NCBI GenBank assembly: GCA_948468325.1
Contig: CAOKHR010000114.1
Coordinates: 1-7,490 of the forward strand
DNA length: 7,490 nucleotides
Source of the DNA: an uncultured Lachnospiraceae bacterium
GTDB lineage: Bacteria > Bacillota > Clostridia > Lachnospirales > Lachnospiraceae
Reading direction: 5' to 3'
This document shows, in pieces, positions 1 through 6,885 of this stretch. Every line of letters starts with the position of its first letter. Position 1 is the stretch's first letter. Under the pieces are notes generated by a model. The model was not told the origin of the DNA. It did not search any database and worked only from the letters and a program-made list of their open reading frames with translations. The position numbers and the translations under genes are program-made.

Positions 1-23
1 GGAGGCCGCTCAAAGTAACATTC

Positions 24-62
24 GGGGCGATATTTAAAGTTTTGCTGCGCAAAAACCGCCCC
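24..62. repeat. Nested inverted repeats near the left edge
   Basis: An outer 6-bp stem (GGGGCG 24-29 with CGCCCC 57-62) encloses an inner stem (TTTTGC 40-45 with GCAAAA 49-54, 3-nt loop). The two stems are separated by an asymmetric A/T-rich bulge. No T run follows on either strand within view. The role is unknown; it may belong to the leader of whatever lies left of the window, or form a compound structure with the hairpin at 86-110. Confidence 0.45.
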
Positions 63-85
63 TCAATCCTGCATCATGTTCTTAC

Positions 86-110
86 GGAATGCGCAGTAAA
101 TGCGCATTCC
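86..110. repeat. Perfect 10-bp inverted repeat with 5-nt loop downstream of the operon
   Basis: The arms GGAATGCGCA (86-95) and TGCGCATTCC (101-110) are exactly complementary around GTAAA. It sits 24 bp past the final stop codon on the minus strand. A T run (minus strand) lies before the hairpin and none follows it, so it does not match a standard intrinsic terminator for this operon. It could still act as a 3'-end or mRNA-stabilising hairpin, a factor-dependent end, or a dispersed palindromic repeat. Confidence 0.7.
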
Positions 111-133
111 TGCTCTATAAAAAACAACAAGAT

Positions 134-880
134 TTATATATATTTCCTGATACCGTTCACTGCATAGCATGCAAACAGATAAAGCGCTTTCCATGCCGGA
201 ATTCCCATATATTTATATACGCCATAGTGCATCCTTGCTGATTTTAACTTGTTTCTGGACTTTCCTCCTTCTGACATCCTGGATTTTAAAAGCGGTTCAT
301 TAATGCCGCAGGCAGTCCCGAATTTTTTTAATACGCGCAGCCATAAAATATAATCTTCATGCAGCTCGTCGTGGCACATATAAAATTCTCTGGCAATATT
401 CGTCCTTATCAGCACAGAAGAACAGGGAATACAATTTGTGCGAAGCAGGCTGTTATATGTTGCCGTTTCCGGCACCTGCACAATTTTTCCTGTCGTACTT
501 CCGTCCGGATTCATAAGCTCCCTTCCCGTATATACAAACGGCATATCTGTTTTTCGCATCCGTTTCATCTGCTTTTCTAACTTATCCTTTTCCCACCAGT
601 CGTCCGCGTCTAAAAAAGCAAGATACTCACCGTGCGCCATGCGGATTCCGACATTTCTGGTTTCCGCGGCTCCCAGATTCTTTTCATTCCTGTGGTAAAT
701 AATTTTGTGCTCTCCTGCAGACGGGAGCAGCTTTTCCACCACATCTTTTGTATGATCCTGTGAGGCATCGTCAATAACAATAATTTCCACTTTTTCCCTG
801 ACTGTCTGCTCTTCTGCTGAACGAACCGCCTGTTCTATATATTGTTCGCAATTATGTGCCGGAATAATAACAGAAATCAT
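134..880 (-). CDS. GT2 family glycosyltransferase (TuaG/EpsE-like)
   Basis: A GT-A fold inverting glycosyltransferase that adds one sugar to the growing lipid-linked glycan on the cytoplasmic side. It has 248 residues, normal for the compact GT2 type. The N-terminal strand ISVIIPAHN (2-10) opens the fold, followed by VIDDASQD (35-42), the NLGAAETRNVG segment (68-78), the metal-binding DxD motif FLDADD (89-94), and the HEDYILWLRVLKKF motif (174-187) expected to hold the catalytic base. VPETATYNSLLRTNCI (136-151) and the C-terminal LFACYAVNGIRKY stretch recall TuaG of the teichuronic acid pathway, from memory. The C-terminus is hydrophobic enough for membrane contact. It is the last gene of the operon, starting 14 bp after the phosphoglycosyltransferase stop with AGAGGG 5 nt before the ATG. 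Donor and linkage are unknown; a role adding the second sugar to the primer is plausible. Confidence 0.92.
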   Translation of the reverse strand: MISVIIPAHNCEQYIEQAVRSAEEQTVREKVEIIVIDDASQDHTKDVVEKLLPSAGEHKIIYHRNEKNLGAAETRNVGIRMAHGEYLAFLDADDWWEKDKLEKQMKRMRKTDMPFVYTGRELMNPDGSTTGKIVQVPETATYNSLLRTNCIPCSSVLIRTNIAREFYMCHDELHEDYILWLRVLKKFGTACGINEPLLKSRMSEGGKSRNKLKSARMHYGVYKYMGIPAWKALYLFACYAVNGIRKYI

Positions 881-894
881 AATTTCCCTCTTTT

Positions 895-2265
895 CTATTT
901 TTTCAGCGCCGTCTTTTGCGAATCATCCACACCCGCGGATTTTTCTTTCTGAAATAGTATTTTTACCGTTAAAATCATCAGTTTTATATCCAGCCATATA
1001 GAGTAACTTGTTATATATGTCAAATCCAGTTTTAATTTGTCGTATGGAACCGTATTATACTGCCCGTATACCTGGGCATAACCCGTAAGGCCCGCTTTTA
1101 CTTTAAGCCTGAACGGGAACTCCGGAATCGCTTTTGCATATTCCTCCGTAATCTCTTTTCTCTCCGGCCGCGGCCCCACCAGCGACATATCGCCGGCCAG
1201 AATATTAAACAGCTGGGGCAGCTCGTCAAAATGGAGCCTGCGGATTACTTTTCCCACAGGCGTAATCCGCTCGTCGTGCGCCTTTGCAAGCCTGGCTCCG
1301 TGCCGCTCGGAATCTACAATCATACTGCGGAATTTCAGTATATTAAATTCCCTCCCGCCGATCGTCTGTCTTTTCTGCCGGTAAAACACTGGCCCATGAT
1401 CATAAAACCAGATACAGGCAGCAATCACCAGCATAACCGGTGAAGCCACAAGAATGCCTGACAACGAAAAGACAATATCTATCATCCGCTTTACAAACAT
1501 CTGCCGGTAAGTCAGGCCGTTGTTGCGAAACAAAAGCAGCGGGGAATCAAACAAATCTATGCTTTCTGCATTGCGTATCATAATATCCGATATTTTCGGT
1601 ATGCCATAACAGCGGATATTCTGCTCAAAGCAATACTTGATAAATGTATTGCGCTCCTGTACCGGAATATCGCCGATTAAGACTGCCTTATACTGGAGAA
1701 TCTGTTCCATAATCCGTTCTGTTCCTTCACTTAAGGCGACTTTTTCTTTGATATGATATTTATCTTTTCTGGATTCTACTTTCCTTACAATGGCATCCGG
1801 ACTGATTTTTCCGTAAATCAGAAGCATTTCATGCGGCGGATAAATAATGGCATAAATCCATCGCATAAACAAAGCCCATAAAAGTACGATTCCAAAATCC
1901 AAAGCACACAGTCCAAACATCGGCTCGCTGTTTTCTAAAAACTTCCAGTCTCCGTTGATTAAGGAAAGCTGCAGATAAGTCACTCCGTTCACGCAGAAAA
2001 TGGTCAGAAGCTGGGAATACATAATATCCCAGGTTTTTAAATATCCCACTTTCAATGAACCGAATGCCATGGAAAATACGATTATAAATACTGCATAGAG
2101 ACCAATAATCGCCCAGTTGCCCCTGTTCCAGTACTCTACCGGCATCATATCTTTATAGTGATGATACCAGAGCCATCCATATATCCCTGTCTGTAAAAAG
2201 ACAATCAGCATTTTAGACCAGAACATAATCATACGCTTGGTTTTCAATGAAGATGCTAGTTTCAT
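895..2265 (-). CDS. Polyprenyl-phosphate sugar-1-phosphate transferase (initiating phosphoglycosyltransferase)
   Basis: A membrane enzyme that transfers a sugar 1-phosphate from a nucleotide sugar to undecaprenyl phosphate, starting a glycan repeat or chain at the inner face of the membrane. It has 456 residues, a usual length for the large WcaJ/WbaP-like type. Four hydrophobic segments (about 12-33, 50-69, 84-104, 118-141) precede a soluble Rossmann-like region (145-235), then a membrane-embedded helix (258-285) and the catalytic bacterial sugar transferase domain. Motifs are GPVFYRQKRQTIGG (291-304), KFRSM (311-315), the catalytic DELPQLFNILAGDMSLVGPRPER (347-369, Asp347-Glu348), and KAGLTGYAQVYG (390-401). 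AGAGGG overlaps the preceding stop region and lies 4 nt before the ATG. The donor sugar cannot be read from the sequence. It corresponds in role to WsaP, the initiator of the Geobacillus S-layer glycan. Confidence 0.93.
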   Translation of the reverse strand: MKLASSLKTKRMIMFWSKMLIVFLQTGIYGWLWYHHYKDMMPVEYWNRGNWAIIGLYAVFIIVFSMAFGSLKVGYLKTWDIMYSQLLTIFCVNGVTYLQLSLINGDWKFLENSEPMFGLCALDFGIVLLWALFMRWIYAIIYPPHEMLLIYGKISPDAIVRKVESRKDKYHIKEKVALSEGTERIMEQILQYKAVLIGDIPVQERNTFIKYCFEQNIRCYGIPKISDIMIRNAESIDLFDSPLLLFRNNGLTYRQMFVKRMIDIVFSLSGILVASPVMLVIAACIWFYDHGPVFYRQKRQTIGGREFNILKFRSMIVDSERHGARLAKAHDERITPVGKVIRRLHFDELPQLFNILAGDMSLVGPRPERKEITEEYAKAIPEFPFRLKVKAGLTGYAQVYGQYNTVPYDKLKLDLTYITSYSIWLDIKLMILTVKILFQKEKSAGVDDSQKTALKK

Positions 2266-2275
2266 AAAACCCTCT

Positions 2276-4147
2276 CTATTTCTTAAGAATTTTTTTCAGC
2301 CTGTATTTTACGTCAATCTTCGGCGCAATCCATTCCGCTGCCGCAAGACTCATCGAATCAATTCTTAAATCAACCAGCAGCGTATCCTCTCCTCCCGGCG
2401 GCGTCAAAAGAATATTGGGGTCATCCGTATCAAACAAATACATATCATCCGTCATTTTATGTCCGTTGCTGATAAAATCCAGGACTTTTTTGTCCCCGTT
2501 TTTCCACGACAGACGCTCAATATTTACGGTACATGCCTGACTGCCCGGGTCAAGCCGAATCTGCCTGACGTTATCTGTTACGGGAATTTCTAAATGATAC
2601 GTGCCGTCTAAGGCCTTGCTGTGATAAGTCACCGTATCCTTTTCGCAAAATCCCGCTCCTCTGTCAAAATAAATTTGCAGCGCGCGCCTGCGGTTCAAAT
2701 CATCTGCCACATGCAGCACACTGCTGACATGATAAGCCGGCCTGCCGCTTTCTTTATATAACCGGCGCATTGGTATATGCCCGTCCAAAACATATGCCTG
2801 AAACGCCTCTTCCATCCGTTCATATACTGCCAGCTCCTGTTTTGAGATTTTCGCTTTTTCATACAGCCTGTCCGGCTCTAAAACTCTGCGCGCTGCAGTC
2901 GTGTCTGCATAGTAACGGATATTGCGGTATAAAATAAAATTCAGCGGTATTGGAAAATGAAATGACCATTCATAATCAATAACGGTCCATTTCCCGTCCT
3001 CATCTGTTAAAATATTCGGCATAATCAAATCAATGTCGCTTACAGGAGCACAAAGCAGTTCCGGCGGAAGATCCTGTGCTCCAAAAATCTTTTCAAATTC
3101 CTCTGTCATTTGGAATGCTTTTTGTCCCTTGCACAGACAGATTTCCTGAAACACTTCAAACATTCTGTCCACAGCTTTTTCGTATGCTCCCTTTTCTATA
3201 TATCCGTCCAATTCTTCTTCCATCGTATGTCCGGATAAAAACTGAAACTCCAGACCGTTTTCCCGCTCTGTATATGCATTGACACGAAATCTGGCGTCTG
3301 CATATATTTCACACAGCGCCTGATATGTTTTTTTAATATTTTCTATCTGCGGCGCGGCTTTCAGACTGTCCGCCGTTTTCAGCAGATGAAAGTTTCCGTC
3401 TTTGGATTTTGTAATATACGTCCGGATATTGCGGGATTCTCCTCTGTCATTGGAAAACTTCACAAAAGAAATCGTCTCTTCTCTGTCATTTACAATTCCC
3501 GCAGAACTTCCTTTGCCGCAGGCCACCAGATAGGAGTTTGAAAAATCCTGAAACTTCCCTCTTGCAATTGCGGCATCCATCGCTTTTGATTCATCAAAAA
3601 GCACCAGACGTTCCGCATCGAAATTGCCGGTCTGGTCAATTAATTCCCCCTGTTTCGGCAGATAATCATCCGAATAAATACTCATTGCAAAATGATAATC
3701 GGGAAACGGATAATAAAACTGCTGCCAGTCAAATCCCGCCCGGGAAATATTTTCCTTAAGCTCTTCTTTTGTACAGCCGATGGAACCGTCTGCCGCTTCC
3801 ACTGCTCCAAAGTATGCATGCGATCCGATTTCCTTTGTACCGGCGAGATATTTTAATCCATAGGCGTTTTCCGCTGCCAGAATAAGTTTTCCCGACTCTG
3901 ACAGGCATCCGGCACAAATCTTAAGTTCCCCGCGCAAAACGGCTCCCAGACAGATAATATAATCATACCTGCCCGGTCCGGAAACATCCGTAAGACTGGG
4001 GATACAGTCAACAGAATCCGACATTTCCCGCAGTCTGGCCGCAATGACGTCTTCCTCTTTTCCAATATAACACACGACATCTTCTTTGCGTATCGGCAGC
4101 CATGCAATAATGTTTGCCCTCAAATATGACGTTGTAAAAACATCCAT
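2276..4147 (-). CDS. Multidomain methyltransferase-like / kinase-like glycan-modification protein
   Basis: A 623-residue cytoplasmic protein with no signal peptide or membrane segment. Residues 1-165 resemble the methyltransferase-like domain of many Firmicutes capsule-locus proteins: YDYIICLGAVL (62-72), LSESGKLILAAENAYGLKY (82-100) and the subgroup motif YYPFPDYHF (145-153) followed by IYSDDYLPKQGEL. The usual GxGxG SAM-binding loop is replaced by CYIGKEED (26-33), so activity is doubtful. Residues about 200-450 look kinase-like (aminoglycoside/choline kinase or WaaP style): SDIDLIMPNIL (370-380) and VIDYEW (389-394) place an Asp, an Asn and a metal-binding-type Asp391 where these folds need them. 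Residues about 500-600 form a strand-rich module with FDTDDPN. The position after wzt suggests a role in finishing or capping the exported chain, as WbdD does in E. coli O9a; this is inference. The start was placed at ATG 4147 instead of TTG 4153 on ribosome-binding-site spacing. Confidence 0.8.
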   Translation of the reverse strand: MDVFTTSYLRANIIAWLPIRKEDVVCYIGKEEDVIAARLREMSDSVDCIPSLTDVSGPGRYDYIICLGAVLRGELKICAGCLSESGKLILAAENAYGLKYLAGTKEIGSHAYFGAVEAADGSIGCTKEELKENISRAGFDWQQFYYPFPDYHFAMSIYSDDYLPKQGELIDQTGNFDAERLVLFDESKAMDAAIARGKFQDFSNSYLVACGKGSSAGIVNDREETISFVKFSNDRGESRNIRTYITKSKDGNFHLLKTADSLKAAPQIENIKKTYQALCEIYADARFRVNAYTERENGLEFQFLSGHTMEEELDGYIEKGAYEKAVDRMFEVFQEICLCKGQKAFQMTEEFEKIFGAQDLPPELLCAPVSDIDLIMPNILTDEDGKWTVIDYEWSFHFPIPLNFILYRNIRYYADTTAARRVLEPDRLYEKAKISKQELAVYERMEEAFQAYVLDGHIPMRRLYKESGRPAYHVSSVLHVADDLNRRRALQIYFDRGAGFCEKDTVTYHSKALDGTYHLEIPVTDNVRQIRLDPGSQACTVNIERLSWKNGDKKVLDFISNGHKMTDDMYLFDTDDPNILLTPPGGEDTLLVDLRIDSMSLAAAEWIAPKIDVKYRLKKILKK

Positions 4148-4155
4148 GGTCAAAT

Positions 4156-4162
4156 CTCCCTT
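4156..4162 (-). promoter_or_regulatory. Ribosome binding site deciding the start of the methyltransferase/kinase-like gene
   Basis: On the minus strand AAGGGAG stands directly after the wzt stop codon. It is 8 nt from the ATG at 4147, a normal spacing, but only 2 nt from the in-frame TTG at 4153. The ATG is therefore preferred, giving 623 residues instead of 625. The site abuts the wzt stop, consistent with coupled translation. Confidence 0.75.
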
Positions 4163-5425
4163 TTATTCCACCGTAATTTCCGTATTCATATCGTAATAGC
4201 CTACCGTATTCTTTGTAGATACTACCGTCAGGCTGCAGACATCATACAGTCTGTGGTACACTGTAAATTCTCCGTGGGGATACCCTGTACAGCCCAGAGA
4301 CAGTAAATATTCTGCTCCCTGCAGATCCATTTTCTGCTTAAAAGAAATAATCTGTATGTCTCCGGCAGATTTTGGCGTAATCTCTACTTTCTCAAACATC
4401 GTATTCGTTCCGCACAATTCAATTCCCATCAGATTTTTGAACGAAAACGCAAAAATCGGTTCTGCAATATCTTCATGAAATACGACCTTCATTCTGACCG
4501 TCATTTCCGAACCTTTTTCTATGACATTGCTGTATCTTCCTTTATCATCCACAAAAGCAAAATCAATAATTTCGGCTTTCTTGCTTCCGTATTCCAAAAC
4601 CTCCGGATTAATGGGAAACTTATTCCGCCACAAATCCCCGTCTTTTTTCTGGTTCCAGATAGTTTTTCCGTCTTCTTCCTCATCGTCCAGCTGATTCACA
4701 AGCACACGTTTGTACATATCTACCGCTTCTTTCGGCGCTCCCTCAAACAATTTGTGTCCCTTGTTTAAAAGGATTGCCCTGTCACAATATTTCGTAATGC
4801 TTCCCAGATCATGGCTGACAAACAAAATCGTTTTTCCCATTTTTTTGAACTCTTCAAATTTATGATAACACTTAGACTGAAAAAATACATCGCCTACGGA
4901 AAGCGCCTCATCTACGATTAAGATCTCCGGATCAATATTGATAGCAACAGCAAATGCAAGACGTACAAACATGCCGGAAGAATATGTTTTTACGGGCTGG
5001 TTGACGAAGTCTCCGATGTCTGCAAAATCCAGAATATCCTTAAGCCGCTCGTCAATCTCTTCCTTTGTAAAGCCAATCATCGTACCATTCAGGTATACAT
5101 TTTCAATTCCCGTATATTCCATATTAAATCCGGCGCCAAGCTCTAAAAGTGCGGAAATTCTTCCGTCTACCTCTACTTCTCCCCCGCTTGGCTGCAGGAC
5201 GCCGGTAATAATTTTCAATATAGTAGATTTACCGGAACCGTTTGTGCCGATAATCCCTACTGTTTCCCCTTTTTTAATTTCAAAATCCAGCTGGTCCAAA
5301 GCAAAGTGTTCTCTGTAACATTTTTTCTTCGTCAGATTCAGCGCATCTTTCAGCCTGTCGCGCTGACGGTCATAGAGATGATAGATCTTACTTACTTTTT
5401 CCACCCTGATAGCAACATCACTCAT
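4163..5425 (-). CDS. wzt: ABC polysaccharide exporter ATPase with C-terminal cargo-binding domain (Wzt type)
   Basis: Nucleotide-binding subunit that powers glycan export with the permease encoded just upstream. The NBD (about 1-240) is complete: Walker A GTNGSGKST (60-68), a glycan-exporter type LELGAGFN segment (95-101), signature YSSGMFVRLAFA (148-159), Walker B ILIVDEALSVGD (168-179) with catalytic Glu173, and the H-loop FVSHD (His205). An acidic linker (about 245-265, with LDDEEEDG) leads to an extra domain of about 140 residues (280-420) rich in alternating beta-strand patterns, matching the Wzt C-terminal type domain that in E. coli O8/O9a binds the exported chain end. TagH-like or Wzt proteins without such recognition lack this piece. 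It starts 15 bp after the permease stop with GAAAGG about 9 nt before the ATG. Assignment of the NBD is very secure; that the extra domain binds glycan is by family analogy. Confidence 0.93.
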   Translation of the reverse strand: MSDVAIRVEKVSKIYHLYDRQRDRLKDALNLTKKKCYREHFALDQLDFEIKKGETVGIIGTNGSGKSTILKIITGVLQPSGGEVEVDGRISALLELGAGFNMEYTGIENVYLNGTMIGFTKEEIDERLKDILDFADIGDFVNQPVKTYSSGMFVRLAFAVAINIDPEILIVDEALSVGDVFFQSKCYHKFEEFKKMGKTILFVSHDLGSITKYCDRAILLNKGHKLFEGAPKEAVDMYKRVLVNQLDDEEEDGKTIWNQKKDGDLWRNKFPINPEVLEYGSKKAEIIDFAFVDDKGRYSNVIEKGSEMTVRMKVVFHEDIAEPIFAFSFKNLMGIELCGTNTMFEKVEITPKSAGDIQIISFKQKMDLQGAEYLLSLGCTGYPHGEFTVYHRLYDVCSLTVVSTKNTVGYYDMNTEITVE

Positions 5426-5440
5426 GAATTTAAACCTTTC

Positions 5441-6277
5441 CTATAATACATCTGCAAAATGCATGCGAAGTTTTTTAAATATATAAGTCCCAAAGAAAAT
5501 GCACACAATTGTAAATCCCCAGAAATAAGCCGTAAGTCCCGCCCTTTCCCAAAAAGCAATTTTACCGATAAAAGCATCCCTGTATCCCTGTACGATATAG
5601 TAAAGAGGATTTAGCTTTAAAATATTTTTAATTACAGGACTTATATCCATCGTATCCATATTCCACATAATCGGCGTCACCCAGACACCTACCTGAAGCA
5701 CAATATTAATCACCTGATTCAAATCCCGGAAAAATACTACGACTGCACTGGTAAAATAGCTTATCCCCAGAACCAGAACAAACAGACACAACGAATAATA
5801 GATAATCTGCAGTGTATAAAAATCAGGATAATATCCATACAATGTATACAGCAGTACTGCAAATGCCAGAAAGAAAAGATGTACAAACACTGCGGAAACC
5901 ACTTTTACAATCGGCAGTATGTCAATCTGGAACACTACTTTTTTCACCAGATAGGAATAATCCAAAAGCGCCCTTGTCCCGCCGCTTAACGCATCGCTGA
6001 AAAAAAACCACGGAACCATTCCGGCCGTAAGCCAGAGCACAAAGGGGACGGTTACACCGGCTGCATTATTTACAGGGTCCGGCTTAAACCCCTTTTCAAA
6101 AACAAACCAGTATACTAATATTGTGATAACAGGCTGTATAAAAGCCCATATAATTCCGAGATAAGAACCCGCAAATTTTGTCTTAAAATCATTGACAGAA
6201 AGGCGGGTAATCAGCTTTCTGCTTTCATAAATCCCCGCCAGTGACAATCCCTGATTTTTTTTCTTAGATGATTTCAT
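5441..6277 (-). CDS. wzm: ABC-2 type polysaccharide export permease (Wzm/TagG family)
   Basis: Membrane subunit of an ABC exporter that moves a lipid-linked polysaccharide across the cytoplasmic membrane. It has 278 residues, normal for the family. After a basic cytoplasmic N-terminus (MKSSKKKNQG) and an amphipathic helix comes the family signature FKTKFAGSYLGIIWAFIQP (31-49). About six hydrophobic segments follow, near 40-60, 77-95, 122-147, 157-182, 189-206 and 247-267. The conserved VFFRDLNQ (181-188) and LNPLYYIVQGYRDAF (222-236) motifs are present. The gene starts 11 bp after the rfbC stop, with GAGGAAG directly abutting that stop and 4 nt before the ATG, suggesting translational coupling. 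The ATPase partner is the next gene. The same family includes teichoic acid (TagG), O-antigen (Wzm) and S-layer glycan exporters, so the substrate is not fixed by this sequence alone. Confidence 0.93.
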   Translation of the reverse strand: MKSSKKKNQGLSLAGIYESRKLITRLSVNDFKTKFAGSYLGIIWAFIQPVITILVYWFVFEKGFKPDPVNNAAGVTVPFVLWLTAGMVPWFFFSDALSGGTRALLDYSYLVKKVVFQIDILPIVKVVSAVFVHLFFLAFAVLLYTLYGYYPDFYTLQIIYYSLCLFVLVLGISYFTSAVVVFFRDLNQVINIVLQVGVWVTPIMWNMDTMDISPVIKNILKLNPLYYIVQGYRDAFIGKIAFWERAGLTAYFWGFTIVCIFFGTYIFKKLRMHFADVL

Positions 6278-6288
6278 AAAACTTCCTC

Positions 6289-6867
6289 TTACTTCGCCTT
6301 TGCAGCAATATAATCTTTCATACCGCCCCAGACTTTATCTTTGTCGGATAAAGTCAGATCTTCTTCTGTCATTCCCTCCGGCATCGGCCATTCTACACCT
6401 ATATCCGGATCTTTCCACAACAATCCGCCCTCGTCATTCGGATGGTAAAAATCAGTGACTTTATAACAAAACTCCGCATAGTCACTCAGTACTACAAATC
6501 CATGCGCAAACCCTTTGGGAATAAAAAACTGCTTCTTGTTCTCTTCCGAAAGCACAACGCCAAACCATTTGCCGAACGTTTCGGAGCCTTCTCTTAAATC
6601 CACTGCCACATCAAATACTTCACCTTTGATAACGCGCACCAGCTTGTCCTGCGGATAATGGATCTGAAAATGCAGACCCCGAAGCACGCCCTTTTTGGAT
6701 GCTGACTGGTTGTCCTGAACAAATACGCAGTCAATGCCTGCATCTTTAAAATCATTGTAATTATAAGTTTCCACAAAATATCCGCGCGCATCTCCAAACA
6801 CTGTCGGCTCAATTACTTTTAATCCTGCAATGCCATTGCAGTCTGTCGTTACTTTTATTTTCCCCAT
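6289..6867 (-). CDS. rfbC: dTDP-4-dehydrorhamnose 3,5-epimerase RmlC/RfbC
   Basis: A cytoplasmic cupin-fold enzyme that epimerises C3 and C5 of dTDP-4-keto-6-deoxyglucose, the third step to dTDP-L-rhamnose. At 192 residues it has normal length. Family signatures run in order: FGDARGYFVETYN (24-36), FVQDNQSAS (49-57), GVLRGLHFQ (60-68) with the catalytic-base His66, the PQDKLVRVIKGEVFDVAVDLR strand pair (72-92), FFIPKGFAHGF (114-124), and CYKVTDFYHP (134-143) with the expected active-site Tyr141. WKDPDIGVEWP (151-161) and LSDKD (173-177) complete the C-terminal signature; the Asp partner of the catalytic His probably lies in the latter. The ATG is preceded by GAGGAG about 9 nt upstream in the 18-bp gap after rfbA. 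RmlB and RmlD, which act before and after it, are not in the window and are presumably encoded elsewhere. Confidence 0.96.
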   Translation of the reverse strand: MGKIKVTTDCNGIAGLKVIEPTVFGDARGYFVETYNYNDFKDAGIDCVFVQDNQSASKKGVLRGLHFQIHYPQDKLVRVIKGEVFDVAVDLREGSETFGKWFGVVLSEENKKQFFIPKGFAHGFVVLSDYAEFCYKVTDFYHPNDEGGLLWKDPDIGVEWPMPEGMTEEDLTLSDKDKVWGGMKDYIAAKAK

Positions 6868-6885
6868 ATCCTTTGTCTCCTCTTC

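Noticed and set aside
86..125. Intrinsic terminator formed by the hairpin at 86-110
   Set aside because: For the minus-strand operon the T run (from the A run near 119-124) comes before the hairpin. After the hairpin the minus strand reads GTAAGAAC, and in plus direction the sequence is TGCTCTATAA, so neither side has a proper T tract.
1..133. A gene or gene end left of the GT2 gene
   Set aside because: On the minus strand the only ATG-initiated frame is a few codons (ATGATGCAGGATTGA), with no matching motifs. Nothing beyond the inverted repeats is supportable.
438..698. Plus-strand open frame of 86 codons opposite the GT2 gene
   Set aside because: It overlaps the GT2 catalytic motifs on the other strand; there is no independent support for a gene.
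3853..4107. Minus-strand open frame of 84 codons in another frame of the 623-aa gene
   Set aside because: It is embedded in a longer gene with convincing motifs, and its Cys/Arg-rich product looks like an out-of-frame translation.
4938..5318. Plus-strand open frame of 126 codons
   Set aside because: It lies wholly opposite the strongly conserved ATPase domain of wzt. Its serine/proline-rich product has no recognisable motif, so it is an antisense shadow.
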